Positions 9,721-22,841 of a DNA stretch of 64,000 nucleotides are shown in pieces. The notes under the pieces are model-generated. The model was not told the origin of the DNA. It did not search any database and worked only from the letters and a program-made list of their open reading frames with translations. The translations under genes and the position numbers were made by a program. This DNA comes from Ottelia alismoides. Its lineage: Eukaryota; Streptophyta; Magnoliopsida; Alismatales; Hydrocharitaceae. The stretch spans positions 434,001 to 498,000 of the forward strand of contig JAZKJV010008881.1 in assembly GCA_037367405.1 (NCBI GenBank). The letters run 5' to 3'. Each line of letters begins with the position of its first letter. Within the stretch, counting starts at the first letter, position 1.

Positions 9721-10794
9721 GAAGCTACTTGACTTGGATTCAGTATGCGCTGGGTGAAAAAAACATGAAGCAGGAATTCAGATTTAGAGTCTCAGTGCAT
9801 GAGGAAATATCGCTGTGCAAGCATTATATGTTTGCGCGCAGGAATGTATTTCTTGTCATTGTGGTCAGCCCTCTTGTCCCAAAAGTTGCTTGCTTGCCCA
9901 AAACAGTAAGAAATTGTGGAATCTTCTCAGGTTTCGAAGGCGGAGCTGAGACCTGGTTAGCTTTTGTTCAGCTTCAAGCTTCTAATCAAACTCAACCTTG
10001 CATGCACTGCAACCGCCTATTATGTCTCCCACGAGAAAGTGCCTCGAACCCGTAAGAGTCCCTGAGGCTTTTTTGGAAGAAAGATAGTCTTATATGTGAG
10101 ACTGTGAATCGTACCAAACATGTTTCTACTTGATTAGAGATTATTCGATAATAGTTCGATAAGTTCAAATCCCCATCAAATCTTTCTTTAGCAGCTTAAC
10201 AACACGAATATGAATGTAATATTTGTTTGTTCAAAATGATGTGTGTGGTGTGCATGTGCTTGGTGCATGCACATGTGTGCGAGGGTCTTATTTTGTGCTT
10301 ATTTAAAAATGTGTTAAATAATTGAGCTCACATAAATTGGATCATGATTTTTTTCTATTTTTGATTTAAAAAAGTTGATAGAGGCTCATTTTGCTATTAA
10401 CATTTGGATGGTAGGCAAGAAAGCAATGGATGGAGAAGATAAAGAAGATGGACTGTAATTACACTAAAGTCCCTCCATTTTCCATCCATCAATTATATTT
10501 ATGCTCGGAGTTCGACAATCATCTGGGAGGGGAGAGATGATGACTAATTCCAAAGATTACATTTGTTGATGGTGCAAAAAGATTGGGGCAAGTGATAATT
10601 CATGAAAAAATCAATCATAGTATTTTTGAAATTCCAGCCGAACTAGAAACTATGGGCCTCATATTCAATTTCCACAAGATAAGCTTCTGTATGCTCTTGA
10701 CCCCGAATTTCTCCTCATAGAGATAATGCCGTCATATTTGTCTACCATAGACTACCGCTCCGAGTTCCTTATGCATTATTACGAAAAGGGCAAC
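9721..10794. other. Anonymous intergenic DNA
   Basis: No supported feature. The 108-codon plus-strand frame at 9729-10055 has no recognisable domain. Short gt-rich patches occur near 10230-10280. Confidence 0.45.
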
Positions 10795-11000
10795 TCGAAA
10801 GCGCACGTGTCAAAACACTGATCTTCTTTGCTTGTATTTTTGCCTCTATATTCTTACAAAATTGATAATTTTGCCCTTCAACTAGTATAATATAGAGGTG
10901 CAAGTATATTAATGGGATGACAATGTTGTGAACTTGTCAAAATATAAAGATACAAGTGCGAGAAAGGTTGTAGTAAAAAAGATGCTAAGCATAAAATCTC
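10795..11000. mobile_element. Foldback MITE, copy 3, degenerate
   Basis: The left part (gcctctatattcttacaaaattgat and following) matches the left arm of the MITE at 1218-1610, and the right part (gtagtaaaaaagat ... gcataaaatctc) matches its right arm in the same order. The ends are worn and no target duplication is clear. Confidence 0.45.
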
Positions 11001-11120
11001 TAAAAAAACTCAATATGGTATTTTTTATATGGGAAAAGGAGCCTACACCGACGGGTACAGGTAAGAAATTAAAAAAGTGCATTTAATGCCATATGCATGT
11101 CATCAGCGAGGTGAATAAAA

Positions 11121-11303
11121 TGTGCTAAGCCTTCTCCCACTATAAGTAGGGTCGGCTACATGGATTCTTGCTCAAATTCATGTTGAAATATTCGACTATT
11201 TTTTACGCTGGCCGTCGACTACCTAACGCAACCCCTGCAAGAGTGGGATTTGAACCTTGGTCTTTTGTGTGGTAGACACACTGTACTACCACTAGACCAT
11301 CAA
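11121..11303 (-). mobile_element. tRNA-derived SINE, copy C, with clean target duplication
   Basis: 183-bp SINE flanked by the 14-bp direct repeat cgaggtgaataaaa at 11107-11120 and 11304-11317. Read on the minus strand it starts ttgatggtctagtggtag, close to the 5' half of plant tRNA-Gly, has box B ggttcaaatcc, and ends with the LINE-derived segment gaatccatgtagccgaccc ... gggagaaggctt. This copy gives the best boundaries for the family. Confidence 0.9.
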
Positions 11304-11569
11304 CGAGGTGAATAAAAAATAAGGGATATTTAAACCCATAACCCTGAGTAATTTCGCAAAAACAATCATAACCCTGCATAATAGCGGATTACATGATAAA
11401 CCCTGAGTAATGCTTAACTCTTACCCAACATAACCCTATGTTATGTTCCGTTTGAGATGTCCGTTATCTTTGACGGTTTCCATTAAGGAAAAGACAAAGT
11501 TGCCCCTAAAACATATTCTTATTTGCAAATCATGCCATCTCATCTCTGTCCATCATCAAGATCGAAATC

Positions 11570-12191
11570 TTCGTCAGGGCATGGAGAGGAGGGGACTCGC
11601 AGGCTCCTGGGGTCGTCGGAGCTTGGGGAGGAGGGGGGTCTCAGACCTTGCAGGCACGCCGTGGGGGGGGGGGGGAGAGTGTCGAAGCTTGCAGGCTGGG
11701 ACCACCTCTAAGCGACCACCTCCAACAGAAGAGGGGACTTGCAGGCTGGGACCACCTCCAGCAGAAGAGGGGACTTGCAGGCTGGGACAAGGGCGAAGCT
11801 TGCAGGCGCGCGCGGCGGCGGGGTGGGGGGGGCTTGGGGAGGAGGGGGGCTCCCAGCAACGTGCGGGGGAGGGAGGAGCACGTGCAAGCGGCGCACGTGA
11901 CTGGGAGGCGGGGGCTTGGGGAGAAGGGGGCTCCCAGCCACGCGCGGGGGAGGGGGGAGCACGCGCAAGCGACGCCGGCGACTGGGAGGCGGGGACTTGG
12001 GGAGGAGGGGGCTCCCAGCCACATGCGGAGGAGGGGGGTCCTGGGACGGGGGTTTGGGGAGGAGGGTGCTCTCCCAGGCATGCGCGGGGTGGGGGTGCAG
12101 GCACGTGCGGCGGTCCCGCCGCGGGGCTCCCGGGGTTGGCTGGGGTCGGGACTTCAGAGGAGGGAGCTTGGGAGTGACAGCGAGGGGGAGG
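11570..12191. repeat. GC-rich tandem repeats in the Mutator-like cargo
   Basis: G-rich on the plus strand. Two copies of a 39-bp unit (cagaagaggggacttgcaggctggga) lie at about 11726-11795. A unit of about 80 bp starts at 11831, 11913 and 11993 (ggcttggggag...ctcccag...), with a shorter copy at 12051. Open frames of 100-240 codons occur on both strands because the region lacks A/T-rich stops. They are Gly/Arg- or Pro/Ala-rich and I do not regard them as genes. Confidence 0.7.
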
Positions 12192-12970
12192 GAGGCTGAA
12201 GGATATGGTTTGATCCTCAAGCGCATCACGGAAGCGTGAGCGTCGTATCAAATACGACGAAGAGCGACTAGTCGCACTAGTTGCTCGATGCAGCGGAATT
12301 TAAAAAATTTTATACGACAAAACCACATGATCCAAGAACACTTCTCGGATCGTTTATTCTAAACCACAAACAAGTAATTATGATTACCTCTTGAAGCGTG
12401 GTTGCGATCAAGTCTCTAAATGAAGAGACCTCCTGTCTCAAGTCCGATCCGACGGAGGAGACGCTTGCGAGCGCGGGGATGAACCGCGTGCTTCTCGCAA
12501 TCCATGTTGATGATCCAAGCGGCGGATCTCCTGATCTCGACACACGAGATCCGACATCTTCTTCACGAGCAAGGCGCACCGAAGGAGACGGAGATCCACG
12601 AGCAGACGAACGGGCAGCATAACGACGATGCTACGGCGATGGAGAACTTCTCCATGGCATCCATGGTGGACGGCCATGAGAGGAAGAGAGAGGGCTGACC
12701 TCTAGAGAGAAAGAGAGAGAGAGATGTGCTACAATAGCACATGTTGTGTGTGTAAAGAGAGAGCATGGGTATGCCTCTCTATTTATAGGGTTTTGGGATC
12801 CATGGATCTCAATCCATGGGACAACACAAATCAAATGGTTCTCATTGATTGTGTTTCTTTCAATGGCTAAGATTTATGTTGGTAAAAACCAACAACAATT
12901 AATTTAATAAAAATCAAATATATGTAGAATATAATTTAATTTATATTAAATCAATCTTAATTAGAGAAAT

Positions 12971-13076
12971 AGGAAAGGAGGCAAGCCTCCTTCCATAAGA
13001 AGGGTGGACGGCCACCACATTCCTTGTGGGAATTGTGGCCGTCCACTCTTCCTATATGGAAGGTGGATGCCTCTCC
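12971..13076. repeat. Long imperfect hairpin in the LARD LTR
   Basis: The left arm (aggaggcaagcctccttccata ... gtggacggccac) pairs with the right arm (gtggccgtccac ... tatggaaggtggatgcc) over about 45 bp per side around a centre near ttccttgtggg. The other LTR has the same structure at about 20969-21074. The fold resembles a small-RNA precursor in size, but no function is shown. Confidence 0.7.
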
Positions 13077-13199
13077 TATTATATGAGATTGTATTATCTC
13101 ATAATTCTCTCTAATATCTCTCAACAACTTTTGTTGAATATTATTTCACAAAATTAAATCCAATTTATTTTGTGAACATTGCAATCATGCCATTGGAAA

Positions 13200-13580
13200 A
13201 TTGTGAATCACATTCACAACCCAAAACAAAATGTAATTTACATTTTCAATTAATTAGACAATGTGTATCCAATACACATTAATAATTAATCTACTAATAT
13301 AAATTATATTTAACTCTCTCCAATACATTATAAATCACATTTATAATATATTATGAATAATTGGATATACTATCCACATTATTCTTATCCATAACAATTA
13401 AATCATATTTAATTATATTGGATAACTTATTCTCATGTACTCAAATAATATGAATCACATTCACATTATCTACATCTTTGATAATCAAATCACATTTAAT
13501 TATCTAAGATAACTCTCCTTATAATATGAATCAAATTCATATTATTCATGATAATTAAATCACATTTAATTTATCCATTT
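13200..13580. repeat. Array of short hairpins with a constant centre
   Basis: Successive palindromes share the centre aa-TCACA-tt (or TCATA, TCAAA) while their arms differ. Examples: ttgtgaa/ttcacaa at 13201-13219, attataaa/tttataat at 13327-13347, aattaaa/tttaatt at 13396-13414, ataatatgaa/ttcatattat at 13521-13545, aattaaa/tttaatt at 13553-13571, and further on atctgaa/ttcagat at 13797-13815. The right LTR repeats the array from about 21185. Confidence 0.85.
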
Positions 13581-14855
13581 TCTCAATGCTCGGATACATA
13601 TATCAACAACAGAATTATCCATGAACTCTTTCAAGGATAATGCGCTTTCTCCGCGAATACTTGGAGATAAGGACAGGGCGATTGTATTGTTCCACGTATA
13701 GTGACATGGATATTGAGATCATATCTCAAATCCAGATCTCGGGCCTCCCATAGATGCTTGATTAAATCAAGACCATAAATCTAATCTTCTCATTGAATCT
13801 GAATCACATTCAGATCAATGTCCAATATTTGGACTAAGATGAGATTTCTTCTCTACTGAGAGGAGTCACTAAAATCCAGACCCGTTTCATCACTCCCTAG
13901 GAATGGAAGCGTCATGGTTATACAATCGTTTATGATCACATCACCCTCAGGTATTCCTAATACCTGTACATCCTGCATACTGGAAGACTCAGATTAAACC
14001 CGAAGTATTAGATCAACTTTATATTGTCTACTTCAGGGTTTTATCAGTAAGTTTCTCATTCGATCATTGGGAGTCGGTATTGATCATATACTTTCCAAAA
14101 GCATATATCATACCTAGGTCTTGATCATATACTTTCCAAAAGTATATATCAAACCAACAAATTCAGTCAAGCTTCCAAAGCGAGACGACCGTTGCGCACG
14201 GAATTTGATTCTTCCCAATATCTCATGAGTGAGCTCATGTCTTCCGGTTCAGTAGTGAACCTGTATGATCCCTTTGAGAGATCGTATTACTCATATGCCC
14301 TTATATGCACACCAGCGCGCCGGTGTATAGACCTTGATTAGGCCATCAACCTATTGGTCTGCCAAATGTACATACTCAGACATATAGTAACACATCTGTC
14401 TCTGGTCAGAGGATGTGTGCCTATATCATGACAGCATATGATATAGGACTTTGGTTATCTCGATCTCGTTAAGTCAACTCTTTGACCTAACTAATCTGAC
14501 ACCTCCGAATCTCTATTCCTATGCAGAGGACCTGCATCAAGAAGTCGGTCAGATATCAGCCTAACTGAGAAAGGATTGCCATCTCCTACTCAGGCTGGAG
14601 ATCATTTCTTAATAATCATTTGACGGTGCTTGATGAGTCCTCAATCTAACTCATTAGATATTCATCTAAGCACCAGCCTCTATGATTCAATAATTGAATC
14701 AACAGCTGTATGATCATTAAGATGGCCATGGTACATAACCCTAATTGTACTAAGGGACCTATTATGCAAACTATTTACTCTTTATTTCAGATTAAGGAGT
14801 GAATTGCAATAACATTTATTGCATAATGGCTCGCCGTGGGCTCACATGTCCAACA

Positions 14856-17800
14856 ATCTCCCACTAGCCCAAAGAGCCATTAATGGGCTAATCATTTAAA
14901 CCCACACTCATGTGACAATCATAGGCTATTTAGAAAATAGCTAGGTAAGCTGATCCAGTCACTCTGTTCCCAAGAGACTATGCCAAATCCCTTTACGGCA
15001 CTTGCATATCTCCTAGTAACAGTGCTCACATCCAATGCGAATGTTGCATCTCATGCAACCGATACTCAATATTGACACTACATCTTATTAATTATCAAAA
15101 CCAGTATTCCCATAATCCTTATTAGAATACCTTCATTCCTGGAGATCTCTATCTCCTAAGGTATCTACAGTTAAGACCCTTATAGATCACTATCTATAAG
15201 GTCTTAAACCTTTGAAGATAAGACTTTGAGATTACTATCTCTAAGTTTCATCATTTTTGAAGATATTGTTATTACTGCAATCAAGTGTTTTACCTCCATA
15301 GTAGGATTAGTAACAGTTTACTACTCCCACTGCATGGTAGACATCTGGTTCTTGTACACATCTAGCATACATTCAGCTTCTTATAACTGATGCAGAAGTG
15401 CAAGCAGTTCTAACATTCACTTCCTCAACTCTTTGAGGTGCTATCCCTCTAGACAGGTCACTACCATATCTCAAGGGAAGGAAGCTTTTCTTGGAATTTT
15501 CCAGAAAATGGAATAAGTCCAAGGTGTACTACTAATGCGACAGTCCCAAATACCCTCTTCTCTTTGCTTCTGAACGACTTCATAATTAAGATCTAAGAGG
15601 TATCCTTGAAATCGTATCTCAAGGTATGAAACAACCAAATTTTAAAACACTTATTATTATCCTTATATCATTCCAAATGATTAGAATAATATCTACATTT
15701 AGCACGATGAACACAATGGCACTCCCACTAAGCTTCACATGGTTCATCAAGATTCTATCTGAAATCATAACATTTATAATTTCATCAAATCTTATGTTCC
15801 AACTACAGGAAGCTTATTGGAGTCCAAAGATGGAGTTCTTCAGCTAGCACACCTTGCTTTCCTCAACCATGAAGCCCTGGGGCTACTTCATATGAATATC
15901 CTCAGAGAGGTATTCATAGAGGAATGCAATCTTGACTCACATCATGAAGATGCCATAGTCAAGTTGTGCAGTTATAGTTAGCAATATTCTGATGGGTTAA
16001 AGCAAGGTCATTGGAGAGCAAGTCTCATCGCAAGCGATGTCTTCTCTTCGGTGTGTAGCTCATGGCTACGAACCGTGCTTTGAAGGTCTATACCTTCTCA
16101 TTAGGTTCCCTCTTTCTCTTGAAGATCTATTTACACCTTAATGGGTCTGACCCATATAGGTGGATCCTCGAGGGTCCATATACAACACTTGTATATGAAG
16201 TCTACATTAGATTTTTATTGCTAACATCCATCTTTCCATGTCATGATCCTCAGGAACTTCATCACATGAAGTCCGATCATCGTCAGATTTAACTGACACA
16301 TGGAATCCATCCTCAAACTTATTTGAAGAGGTATTAATGTTTCATCTTTAATTATCTATTTTAGTTTCCGATTTCAGGAGCCTCATTATCTTTTCAAGAT
16401 TAAATGAGTTCCTTTACTTCATTTTCATCTTGATTATCAAGAGAGTCATCGTATAAGAATCATATTCTCAAAGATGAGATTTTTTTTAAGAATCTCAAGG
16501 TCATAAAGTAGGTATCCAATACCATCCTTTATTTTCCTAATGAAGTAGCACTCTCTAGTGCTAGATTCCAGCTTACTTGCATGGAACCTTATTAGGTATA
16601 TAATGCAGTCTCTACTACATATATATCTTGGAAACTTAAGAGATAATTATGCTAGGATTAATCATTGATTAAATCATGTCACACATGATCAATTGTATCT
16701 CCCTACAACTCCTTTGAGTTAAGGTTCATCAGGAGGATTGAGATAGGAATGATATTCACATCTCCATAAGGTATTCCTTGAATTCATCTAATAGGTACAG
16801 GCTACCTTGGTTAGATCAAATTCATTTCATCTTCCTTCAAACTTTGGTTTTAAACCAAAATTGTGAAATCTTTGAACATTTCAAAGGTTTCTTAGGTGAA
16901 GAGAAGAAATCTCATATCATACATAATCATTAACAGATATCACATATCCATAATGTTTACTATGATATAGATGATCTGCATACATCAATATGTATGAGAT
17001 CCTTAATACCTTGACACCTTACACCTTTCCCAAGGAAGGATGTATTGGACATTTTTACTTTGAATACAATATTCACAAGTATGTGAGATTTGAATCTTTA
17101 GACAATCTAAAGTTTCATGTCTTACCAGTCCATTGATTTCATCAACAGACATATGTCCAAAATTTGATGCCAGATCATTGTCAAATGATCTTTATCCTCC
17201 TATTGATCTTTTAAAGGTTTAATTTTCAGTATTAGAAATCTTAATGAACCATTCAATAATTTTCTAATTTAATAGAGTCCACTAGATTTTAGATTACCAT
17301 CTGAAATATTTCCATCATAACTCTCTATGATAGATTTATTACAGAATTCATGTTTATATCCAACAATTTAGAAATAAACAATGAGTGTATTCTAATATCT
17401 AGGTCATAGAGACATTCTCTAAGACTAAGGGCTCCCACTGAAAATATGAAGTCTATTGATCTCATGGAAATTGTTGCAACACTTGCATCACTTTCAATAT
17501 GGATGACCAATAAACCTTAAGATCAAATTTCTAATATATATGCAACCAATTGCAAGTGTCATTAGAAAATTGAGATACAATTATTAGACTTTATCTTATC
17601 AAATAAGTAAGTTCATATCAATGATTATGTGTAGATTAATCTGATGCACTATCTGATTCCTTCTGTAAGGATTCTAGATAGATTTGATAGTCATACTATC
17701 AACACATCAACTTATTGCAGTATTGGCATTCATTCAACTCTTTGAATGTCATATGGAAGTTACAGAAATACAGTCAACCTTTTGACTATATTTCTTACTT

Positions 17801-20176
17801 GGGTCCAACCTATGCTTCCACTGCGCTCCCTTTTGTCTATAAGCAACCTTTGCTCAAGACCAAGGATCTCTTATGTTAAAATCAAAAATTTCAATATAAG
17901 AGTATTTCAACATTTATACAAGCTTCACCCAATTCATACAATATGAACATTATGAAGCTTCATGAATGACTAGAGTATAGACAGTAGAATGATGACACTC
18001 ATCATCTACATCCATGTAAACTCTTAAAACATAGGTTCAGGTAGGTATTCAAATAATTTGAATACATCATCTCTTATAGAGCTACCATTCTGCATGATGT
18101 AGAGAACCACATCATTCATGATTAAATGTCGAGAGCACATATGTATGCCAGAATATCTTTATTGATTTTATAAGGATTAATTTGATAATTACGATCATCA
18201 TCAACATGTCACTTCAAAAGTACATTCGATAAGATCAAGACTTATAGAGACATACAAACCCTAGGGTTTTAGTCCTATTGTCTATTTAATTATCACTTCT
18301 CATTGTTATGAGGAAACTTGCACATTGCAACCACATACATTGTGTGTCCAATTGCAAGTACAATATCTGGATTATAGGGTCCAATCCACGATATTTTACT
18401 GGTTATTATTGAGTATAATATTGAGTGGGTTTAATGAAGGATTATCTGAAATAAGAAATTTGCATGAGTGTATATATTTATATATATACATGTTTTACTT
18501 TGAATTAGGAATTTTATATCAAAGTTGTCTTGCCATGTCAACAATGAAAGTTCATTCCCTTAATCACTTTCAATGTAAGAGATATACTTACCATCATATC
18601 TCAAGCAAGATCTGGGATCTCCTTCCTTATCTTTGTTGCATCCCAATAATATGAGAACCTACAATTCGGATAAAAAGAAGCGGGAACACATTCCGCCTTG
18701 CAAGTCCAACTTGCATCTCCCAATTCGGTCTTTAATACCCGGGCCCACCACCCCTAAGGTGATGTTGACCCGTCATTAATTGAATCAACCGTCAACAGGA
18801 ATACAACTCGCTATGCGCAATCCAATATCGCCTTAATAATATGAGGACCCGATATTGGGGTCACTACGCATACGTCCTTACTCTTTCGAGAAGCAACGAG
18901 CCCGATCCAAATGGATCATATGCAAGAGCTGTCACTTCGGACAGGCATCTCCTACATATAATATCTGGCGACGGTACTCTTCGCCTTGACGGGAGACCAT
19001 GGATGTCACTTATGTGATCCTCCATATCTTATTCAAATTTAATTAATTACTATGAATCTCATTCATATAATTAATTCTTCCAAGGGAATTATTAACTCTA
19101 ATCATATTAGAGTATTCTTAATTGGATATAATTAACTTAATCATATTAAATTAATTATCAATCCAATTTAATCAATCAAACTTAATTTTATGCTTGAATA
19201 TACATATATGATATTATTCTCAAAGTACGTATTAATTTGAATTTTAATAATTAGAAAAATACATCATAATCCCTCGGACATTATCCCGGCCCTACCCGCT
19301 GTCATGGCCAGTACCGACGGGAGTTGGGCGGACCACATACGTTGCAACCCGCTGACCAGCGATCCCCGACTAGACATCATATCCACCTCGGGAAAGGATA
19401 ATGCCAAATTGATTATTTTGTACTTGAGATGATCATCGGTTCTTCAACCGAAATTATACCATATAGTAATCAAAACAATTTTGATTTTAAGGAAATTTGC
19501 TAGGCAAATTCCCAAGTCCTATTCAAGCAAGAAGTTTGATGATTGTAATTCCAATTAAGGTTTAGATCAAATCTAATCAACTAATTGGTTGGGGCCAAGT
19601 CAATTAGGCAAATAATCATGTTTCAATATTTCACAAATATTTTTCAAGATTATTTCACGAAATTAACAATTAATTTCACTAATTGACAATCACTTGGTTC
19701 TAGATTAGGAAAGCAATTTCAGCAGTGACCCCTACTTACTAAAATTGGCATATCTCAATCATATTAAATCCAAATTAAGTAAAGTCAATTTCTAAAGTTT
19801 GCTAATTTGATTTAGGACAGAACCTAAGTGATGTTTCACGCATTTCGAGGCAAGTCTAAACAGTAATTAACATTTTAATCACGTTCAGATTCATAGTTCC
19901 CGCAACAGTGCATACATGTTCATTAAAACGACCATATCTCGAGCATACGAAATCCGATTTACGCAAACTCCGATCCTATGGTTTCCTTATTTAATGGGGA
20001 ACATAATCCAAGTATAAAATTCGTGTTTAAACCATTTAAACAGTGCCGAATTTATTCACTAAACAGATCTGCGAAATCAAATGCGATGAAAAACTTTCGC
20101 GACCTTAACGAACCCAAGTTGTCCTTGGTTAACGAATCACTATTCGAAACCGTCGACCTAAGGCTCTGATACCACT
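14856..20176 (-). other. Interior of the LARD element, non-coding
   Basis: 5.3 kb without any frame longer than about 110 codons and without gag, protease, integrase, RT or RNase H motifs. It is A/T-rich and full of short hairpins, for example gttgcat/atgcaac at 15043-15059, ggagat/atctcc at 15141-15156, ttaagacc/ggtcttaa at 15171-15207 and actctaa/ttagagt near 19094. The left end (ctcccactagcccaaagagcc) is the polypurine side in the element's own orientation. The right end (20163-20174) is the primer binding site. Confidence 0.85.
20163..20174 (-). promoter_or_regulatory. Primer binding site of the LARD element (initiator tRNA-Met)
   Basis: On the minus strand the sequence is tggtatcagagc, two bases after the end of the 5' LTR. 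This complements the 3' end of plant initiator tRNA-Met and fixes the element's orientation. Confidence 0.9.
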
Positions 20177-22836
20177 TGAAGGATATGGTTTGATCCTCAA
20201 GCGCATCACAGAAGCGTGAGCGTCGTATCGAATACGATGAAGAGCGACTAGTCGCACTAGTTGCTCGATGCAGCGGAATTTAAAAAATTTTATACGACGA
20301 AACCACATGATCCAAGAACACTTCTGGGATCGTTTCGTCTAAACCACAAACAAGTAATTATGATTACCTCTTGAAGCGTGGTTGCGATCAAGTCTCTAAA
20401 CGAAGAGACCTCCTGTCTCAAGTCCGATCCGACGGAGGAGACGCTTGCGAGCGCGGGGATGAACCGCGTGCTTCTAGCAATCCATGTTGATGATCCAAGC
20501 GGCGGATCTCCTGATCTCGACACACGAGATCCGACGTCTTCTTTACGAGCGAGGCGCACCGAAGGAGACGGAGATCCACGAGCAGACGAACGGGCAGCAT
20601 AACGACGATGCTACGGCGATGGAGAACTTCTCCATGGCATCCATGGTGGACGGCCATGAGAGGAAGAGAGAGGGCTGACCTCTAGAGAGAGAGAGAGAGA
20701 GAGAGATGTGCTACAATAGCACATGTTGTGTGTGTAAAGAGAGAGCATGGGTATGCCTCTCTATTTATAGGGTTTTGGGATCCATGGATCTCAATCCATG
20801 GGACAACACAAATCAAATGGTTCTCATTGATTGTGTTTCTTTCAATGGCTAAGATTTATGTTGGTAAAAACCAACAATAATTAATTTAATAAAAATCAAA
20901 TATATGTAGAATATAATTTAATTTATATTAAATCAATCTTAATTAGAGAAATAGGAAAGGAGGCAAGCCTCCTTCCATAAGAAGGGTGGACGGCCACCAC
21001 ATTCCTTGTGGGAATTGTGGCCGTCCACTCTTCCTATATGGAAGGTGGATGCCTCTCCTATTATATGAGATTGTATTATCTCATAATTCTCTCTAATATC
21101 TCTCAACAACTTTTGTTGAATATTATTTCACAAAATTAAATCCAATTTATTTTGTGAACATTGCAATCATGCCATTGGAAAATTGTGAATCACATTCACA
21201 ACCCAAAACAAAATGTAATTTACATTTTCAATTAATTAGACAATGTGTATCCAATACACATTAATAATTAATCTACTAATATAAATTATATTTAACTCTC
21301 TCCAATACATTATAAATCACATTTATAATATATTATAAATAATTGGATATTACTATCCACATTATTCTTATCCATAACAATTAAATCATATTTAATTATA
21401 TTGGATAACTTATTCTCATGTACTCAAATAATATGAATCACATTCACATTATCTACATCTTTGATAATCAAATCACATTTAATTATCTAAGATAACTCTC
21501 CTTATAATATGAATCAAATTCATATTATTCATGATAATTAAATCACATTTAATTATCCATTTTCTCAATGCTCGGATACATATATCAACAATAGAATTAT
21601 CCATGAACTCTTTCAAGGATAATGCGCTTTCTCCGCGAATACTTGGAGATAAGGACATGGCGATTGTATTGTTCCACGTATAGTGACATGGATATTGAGA
21701 TCATATCTCAAATCCAGATCTCGGGCCTCCCATAGATGCTTGATTAACTCAAGACCATAAATCTAATCTTCTCATTGAATCTGAATCACATTCAGATCAA
21801 TGTCCAACATTTGGACTAAGATGAGATTTCTTCTCTACTGAGAGGAGTCACTAAAATCCAGACCCGTTTCATCACTCCCTAGGAATGGAAGCGTCATGGT
21901 TATACAATCGTTTATGATCACATCACCCTCAGGTATTCCTAATACCTGTACATCCTGCATACTGGAAGACTCAGATTAAACCCGAAGTATTAGATCAACT
22001 TTATACTGTCTACTTCAGGGTTTTATCAGTAAGTTTCTCATTCGATCATTGGGAGTCGGTATTGATCATATACTTTCCAAAAGCATATATCATACCTAGG
22101 TCTTGATCATATACTTTCCAAAAGTATATATCAAACCAACAAATTCAGTCAAGCTTCCAAAGCGAGACGACCGTGCGCACGGAATTTGATTCTTCCCAAT
22201 ATCTCATGAGTGAGCTCATGTCTTCCGGTTCAGTAGTGAACCTGTATGATCCCTTTGAGAGATCGTATTACTCATATGCCCTTATATGCACACCAGCGCG
22301 CCGGTGTATAGACCTTGATTAGGCCATCAACCTATTGGTCTGCCAAATGTACATACTCAGACATATAGTAACACATCTGTCTCTGGTCAGAGGATGTGTG
22401 CCTATATCATGATAGCATATGATATAGGACTTTGGTTATCTCGATCTCGTTAAGTCAACTCTTTGACCTAACTAATCTGACACCTCCGAATCTCTATTCC
22501 TATGCAGAGGACCTGCATCAAGAAGTCGGTCAGATATCAGCCTAACTGAGAAAGGATTGCCATCTCCTACTCAGGCTGGAGATCATTTCTTAATAATCAT
22601 TTGACGGTGCTTGATGAGTCCCCAATCTAACTCATTAGATATTCATCTAAGCACCAGCCTCTATGATTCAATAATTGAATCAACAGCTGTATGATCATTA
22701 AGATGGCCATGGTACATAACCCTAATTGTACTAAGGGACCTATTATGCAAACTATTTACTCTTTATTTCAGATTAAGGAGTGAATTGCAATAACATTTAT
22801 TGCATAATGGCTCGCCGTGGGCTCACATGTCCAACA
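20177..22836 (-). repeat. 5' LTR of the LARD element
   Basis: 2,660-bp copy. The promoter TATA box is plus-strand tatttata at 20762-20769 (minus tataaata), placing transcription start near 20730-20740, so U3 spans about 20770-22836 and R-U5 about 20177-20740. The g/a microsatellite near 20685-20706 is slightly longer than in the other LTR. Confidence 0.95.
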
Positions 22837-22841
22837 GAGGC

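Larger units (their letters stand above)
12197..14855 (-). repeat. 3' LTR of the LARD element
   Basis: 2,659 bp, nearly identical to 20177-22836. It contains a TATA box on the minus strand (plus-strand tatttata at 12780-12787), a g/a microsatellite near 12705-12722, a long imperfect hairpin at 12971-13076, and an A/T-rich block with many short palindromes from 13200. The 89-codon minus-strand frame at 12310-12579 recurs in the other LTR only because the LTR is duplicated. Confidence 0.95.
12197..22836 (-). mobile_element. 10.64-kb non-autonomous LTR retrotransposon (LARD type)
   Basis: LTRs of 2,659 and 2,660 bp (12197-14855 and 20177-22836) flank a 5.3-kb interior. The element is bounded by the perfect 5-bp repeat gaggc (12192-12196 and 22837-22841). 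The LTRs begin tg and end ca. Beside the right LTR, plus-strand gctctgatacca (20163-20174) is the complement of the initiator tRNA-Met primer site, so the element reads on the minus strand. A polypurine stretch abuts the left LTR at 14856-14866. No frame encodes gag or pol, so it must be mobilised in trans, most likely by a Copia relative. The near-identical LTRs suggest recent insertion. Confidence 0.95.

Noticed and set aside
11443..12251. Long overlapping open frames on both strands (up to 244 codons)
   Set aside because: They result from GC-rich tandem repeats that lack stop codons. Products are Gly/Arg- or Pro/Ala-rich with no domain.
12310..12677. Frames of 74-89 codons conserved between 12.3 kb and 20.3 kb
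   Set aside because: The conservation only reflects duplication of the LTR, not selection on a protein.
13200..13580. CRISPR-like array of repeated short motifs
   Set aside because: This is plant nuclear DNA, the spacing is irregular, and the units are palindromes with differing arms rather than fixed repeats with spacers.
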